From positions 110,911-141,763 of the forward strand of contig SZWC01003551.1 in NCBI GenBank assembly GCA_023375785.1: DNA of 30,853 bases, in the 5' to 3' direction. The stretch is from Penium margaritaceum. Its lineage: Eukaryota; Streptophyta; Zygnematophyceae; Desmidiales; Peniaceae. Shown here piece by piece: positions 28,518 to 30,853 of the stretch. The translations under genes were made by a program, and so were the position numbers. Every line of letters begins with the position of its first letter. The first letter of the stretch is position 1. Below the pieces are notes generated by a model. The model worked only from the letters and a program-made list of their open reading frames with translations. It ran no database searches and was not told the origin of the DNA.

Positions 28518-30312
28518 TTTGTAGCTTGTAGATTTTCAAATTTTCATACACCGGGTAACGAGAGTTTTACATTAGGTTTTCGTTAGATATTATGAAAAAA
28601 TGTTTTAACTTGTGTATTTGTTTTCTGAATGAACTGGGGGAAACCCCTCATTCTGTCTTGGGTAGCCCATTGGCCTAACCTGGTTACGACAAGGTGTCAA
28701 GAAATTGAAACTTTCATGAGGAGCGAGGTCGAAGACGATCGTCGACTCCTGCATGCGATCTTTTTGGGGCGTTCCCTTCGATGCGCTCCCAGCAAGCGGG
28801 GGCGGGCTCAGAGATCTCCGCCGGATTGGGAGATTTCCCAGGTGGTCGCTGTCGACGCTGACTCGGATGGGGAAAACGAGCTTTCGTGAAAACAATTCCA
28901 TGGTCGAGTTGTCATCTACGGCTTTCGATGATTCTGGCTAGTCCTCCTCGATCTCTGGCTTGATCTAGATTTCTCCCTGTTACGCCGCCGATAACTTGCT
29001 CTCAGTTTCTGAAAATTGTTCAAACCGTGTGAAATGTGGCGGCCGGCACATGCTGCCGAGTTGTCTGCACCAGCGCTTCGATCGGGTAGCTTGGCGGCGG
29101 TGGTGAGCGCCGACTGCCCTGCCTTTCCTCGATCAGCCCAGCAGCTAAAACCTCTTTTCAGCAGTAGGCGAGCAGAGATGACGTGGGTCGATCGCTGGTC
29201 GGCAGAATCAATCACCTTTCTTACCTGTCCGTTCCATCGATCACCATCCCTCGCCCATCGTCCTTCATCCACGATGCGTCATCAAACCTCATAGCTTCTG
29301 TCGTCATCGGTCGACCTAGCATCCACAAGCCACCGTCCTTTGCGAGTGGATGGACACAGAATGTCCCATGCGCCTTCATTGGCGAAAGCAATGGCGAACA
29401 GCACCATGAGGGATGCAAGATCAGGGGAGCGCATGATGAGGCAGCACATGCCCTTGCCTCGACGCAGCACTTCGTGAATATGCGCCCGACACACTGGCGG
29501 TGGAAGCCTGGTTCATCATAGATTAGAATGTGTTCCGCCTTTGGTTTATCATGACGCGTTTTTGGTTCCGAGATTATCTCCGCCACCGCAATCCCACGCA
29601 CCGCGCTTCCATGACAACGCACCGCTGTCATCGTCCAATGCCTATGTTTCAGTGAAAAAGTGATATGAAAAGTGCTCCGTAGAGAAATTCGTGAAGAAGT
29701 TTGAGTCTATAACCGTTTCCCACCAGGCCATGTTAGCCTGTGAAGTTACAAAATTTCAGCTACAAAAGAAGATATTCGTGGATCGGAAGTGTTTTTACTG
29801 ACCGGACATTCAGCGACTTCCTCTACTTCACCGGAATATCTCATTTAGTTTCCCGAGTCGAGTGAGGTAGATCTTACATCCGCCCTTTCGGTTCACCGTT
29901 CGTACCGACGTTTTGGGTACGGTCTCCGAACATATTTCATTCGCTCCAAATCCGCCGTTAAGCACCATCTCATTTCAAAGGTCCGACGATCTTTTCGACC
30001 GGTTCACCATGGACCTCAGCACCACCTCTTCTCGGTCGGTACCCTCAAGATCCACTAGCAACTGAAAGCACTACTGGAATGTGCATGCATGAGGTCGTCG
30101 CACGCTTTGGAGGGCATGTGGCTATCCGTCGGATCACAATCCCCACGACTACAACAACACCAAGCAGACGAAAATGAACGGCCTTCGCACGAGCTCATGT
30201 CCAACAGTCGTTCGTGCGCTTACCGCGCATCGTTTGCGGTGATCCTGAAACAGAGAAACGGCAAAAAAGCACTAACATCACAAGTGCCCACCATGGCGCC
30301 GAAGTACGACTG
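28518..30312. other. Low-repeat interval with weak open frames
   Basis: No transposon signature recognised. Open frames include an 86-codon plus frame at 28629-28889, acidic at its end ('VVAVDADSDGENELS'), a 118-codon minus frame at 28916-29272, and a 136-codon minus frame at 29221-29631 followed by a consensus splice donor. None has a domain I know. A 'CATGCATG' (RY-type) octamer lies at 30084-30091. It may be the upstream region of the gene opening at 30541, perhaps with gene fragments. Confidence 0.4.
29225..29631 (-). other. Weak candidate coding exon with splice-donor consensus
   Basis: The minus strand is open from the ATG at 29631 for 136 codons. In the last codons it meets 'CAG|GTAAGA', a full-match 5' splice site with the GT at 29223-29224. 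No protein family is recognised. A second minus frame inside it (29282-29494) reads with equally protein-like composition, and the plus strand is open too, so the case for coding is weak. Confidence 0.2.
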
Positions 30313-30319
30313 AGCGCCT

Positions 30320-30349
30320 GTCTGTCCCGAACAGACCTACACAGGTCTG
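30320..30349 (+). promoter_or_regulatory. Two mutually exclusive hairpins in a possible 5' leader
   Basis: 'GTCTGT' (30320-30325) pairs with 'ACAGAC' (30331-30336), and 'CAGACCT' (30332-30338) pairs with 'AGGTCTG' (30343-30349). The middle segment can pair either left or right but not both. It lies about 190 bp upstream of the ATG at 30541. As DNA it also gives closely spaced, inverted TGTC-type boxes. A role is speculative. Confidence 0.4.
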
Positions 30350-30540
30350 CGATCTTCACCTCTATCCTGACTAGAGACCCCCCGGGCGGCAGTTGTCAGA
30401 AGCACGCGTCCACCCAGCTCTCCTCTCCGCCGCCTTCCTTGTCCGCCCTCAGGAACTCGTTGCTTCTCCCGAGGCCCTCTCCACTCCCCTTCCCGCACCT
30501 CCGAAGCCTACCCGTCCGTTCACCCATCCGTGGTCCGACC

Positions 30541-30853
30541 ATGGCGGGCAGAAGGGCAGCTGCCGCGGTCGCCGAGCGTGCGGCGCCATGCGTGCGCTCG
30601 TTCCTTGCGAGGGGCAGGGTGGCTGACGAGGTCCTCGGCCTTGCCCACGCCGGCGGAAACGGGAGGAAAGCTGCTGCCGCTGCGGCGCTGTTGCGGCCCA
30701 CTGCTGCGGCGGGGGGGGCTGCTGCTGTTCCGCCGATTGCCAGTGAATCGTGCGGGCCCTTGGTGCAGCAGAGGGAGAGAGTGTCCAGCGCGTCGGCACC
30801 CTCCAGGCAAGCGCAAGGGACGGGGAATTATGCTGACGACGGTAGAATCAGGT
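30541..30853 (+). CDS. 5' part of an unidentified host gene, Ala/Arg-rich N-terminus resembling an organelle transit peptide
   Basis: A frame opens at the ATG at 30541 and stays open for 104 codons to the window end with no stop. The start context 'GACCATGGCG' has A at -3 and G at +4 with GC following, the plant optimum, and the preceding about 130 bp are CT-rich like a plant 5' UTR. The protein begins 'MAGRRAAAAVAERAAPC' and is rich in Ala, Arg, Gly and Ser with few acidic residues over the first 90 positions, ending '...GTGNYADDGRIR'. That resembles a mitochondrial or plastid targeting peptide before a mature domain, but no family is recognisable. High GC also keeps the opposite strand open, so composition alone could explain part of the frame. 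Introns cannot be excluded. Confidence 0.5.
   Translation, partial: MAGRRAAAAVAERAAPCVRSFLARGRVADEVLGLAHAGGNGRKAAAAAALLRPTAAAGGAAAVPPIASESCGPLVQQRERVSSASAPSRQAQGTGNYADDGRIR

Noticed and set aside
1..30853. CRISPR array, bacterial defence system, or viral replication module
   Set aside because: No regularly spaced repeats with unique spacers and no such genes; all enzyme motifs belong to Ty3/gypsy or Ty1/copia polyproteins.

Overview
This window looks like nuclear DNA of a land plant, though the species cannot be determined from it. The evidence is two superfamilies of plant-type LTR retrotransposons: chromodomain-bearing Ty3/gypsy (chromovirus) and Ty1/copia. Their primer-binding sites match plant initiator tRNA-Met ('TGGTATCAGAGC'). 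An open frame at the right edge starts in a plant-like Kozak context with an Ala/Arg-rich, transit-peptide-like N-terminus. I saw no bacterial operons, CRISPR array, rRNA or convincing tRNA gene. Nearly all recognisable coding DNA is dead retrotransposon, with stops, frameshifts and lost catalytic or metal-binding residues.

Layout. (1) 1-9369 holds two head-to-tail gypsy chromoviruses on the minus strand. G1 runs off the left edge: RT, linker, protease, gag, PBS, then its 5' LTR at 2935-3487. G2 is nearly complete: 3' LTR 3488-4027, chromodomain, integrase, RNase H, RT, protease, gag, PBS, 5' LTR 8815-9369. The G1 5' LTR and G2 3' LTR abut with no spacer. (2) 9370-10734 has small repeats, a foldback repeat and an LTR-like segment ending at a plus-strand PBS (10735-10747). 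(3) 10748-15430 is mostly non-coding: a degenerate CAG/TAG triplet tract, T/C-rich DNA, and foldback repeats with long G-tracts around a 71-N gap. (4) 15480-17480 is a plus-strand copia relic C1 (gag, protease, GAG-pre-integrase), cut off by a gypsy LTR fragment (about 17480-17612). (5) 17613-21390 has nothing I can assign. (6) 21396-25362 is a minus-strand copia relic C2 with every domain recognisable but a deletion in integrase. (7) 25363-26640 is unassigned. (8) 26643-28517 is the 3' part of a plus-strand gypsy chromovirus, G3: integrase, chromodomain, polypurine tract and a well-bounded 544-bp LTR. (9) 28518-30540 is low-repeat DNA, possibly the flank and 5' leader of a host gene whose coding sequence appears to open at 30541 and leaves the window.

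Functionally this is a graveyard of nested elements beside what may be one host gene. I do not see a convincing new multi-gene system. The most informative anomalies are the LTR-LTR junction, several perfect hairpins in the gypsy relics, the G-tract foldback family, the CAG-to-TAG-decayed tract, a probable mis-assembly at a single N (4764), and the unidentified open frame at the right edge.
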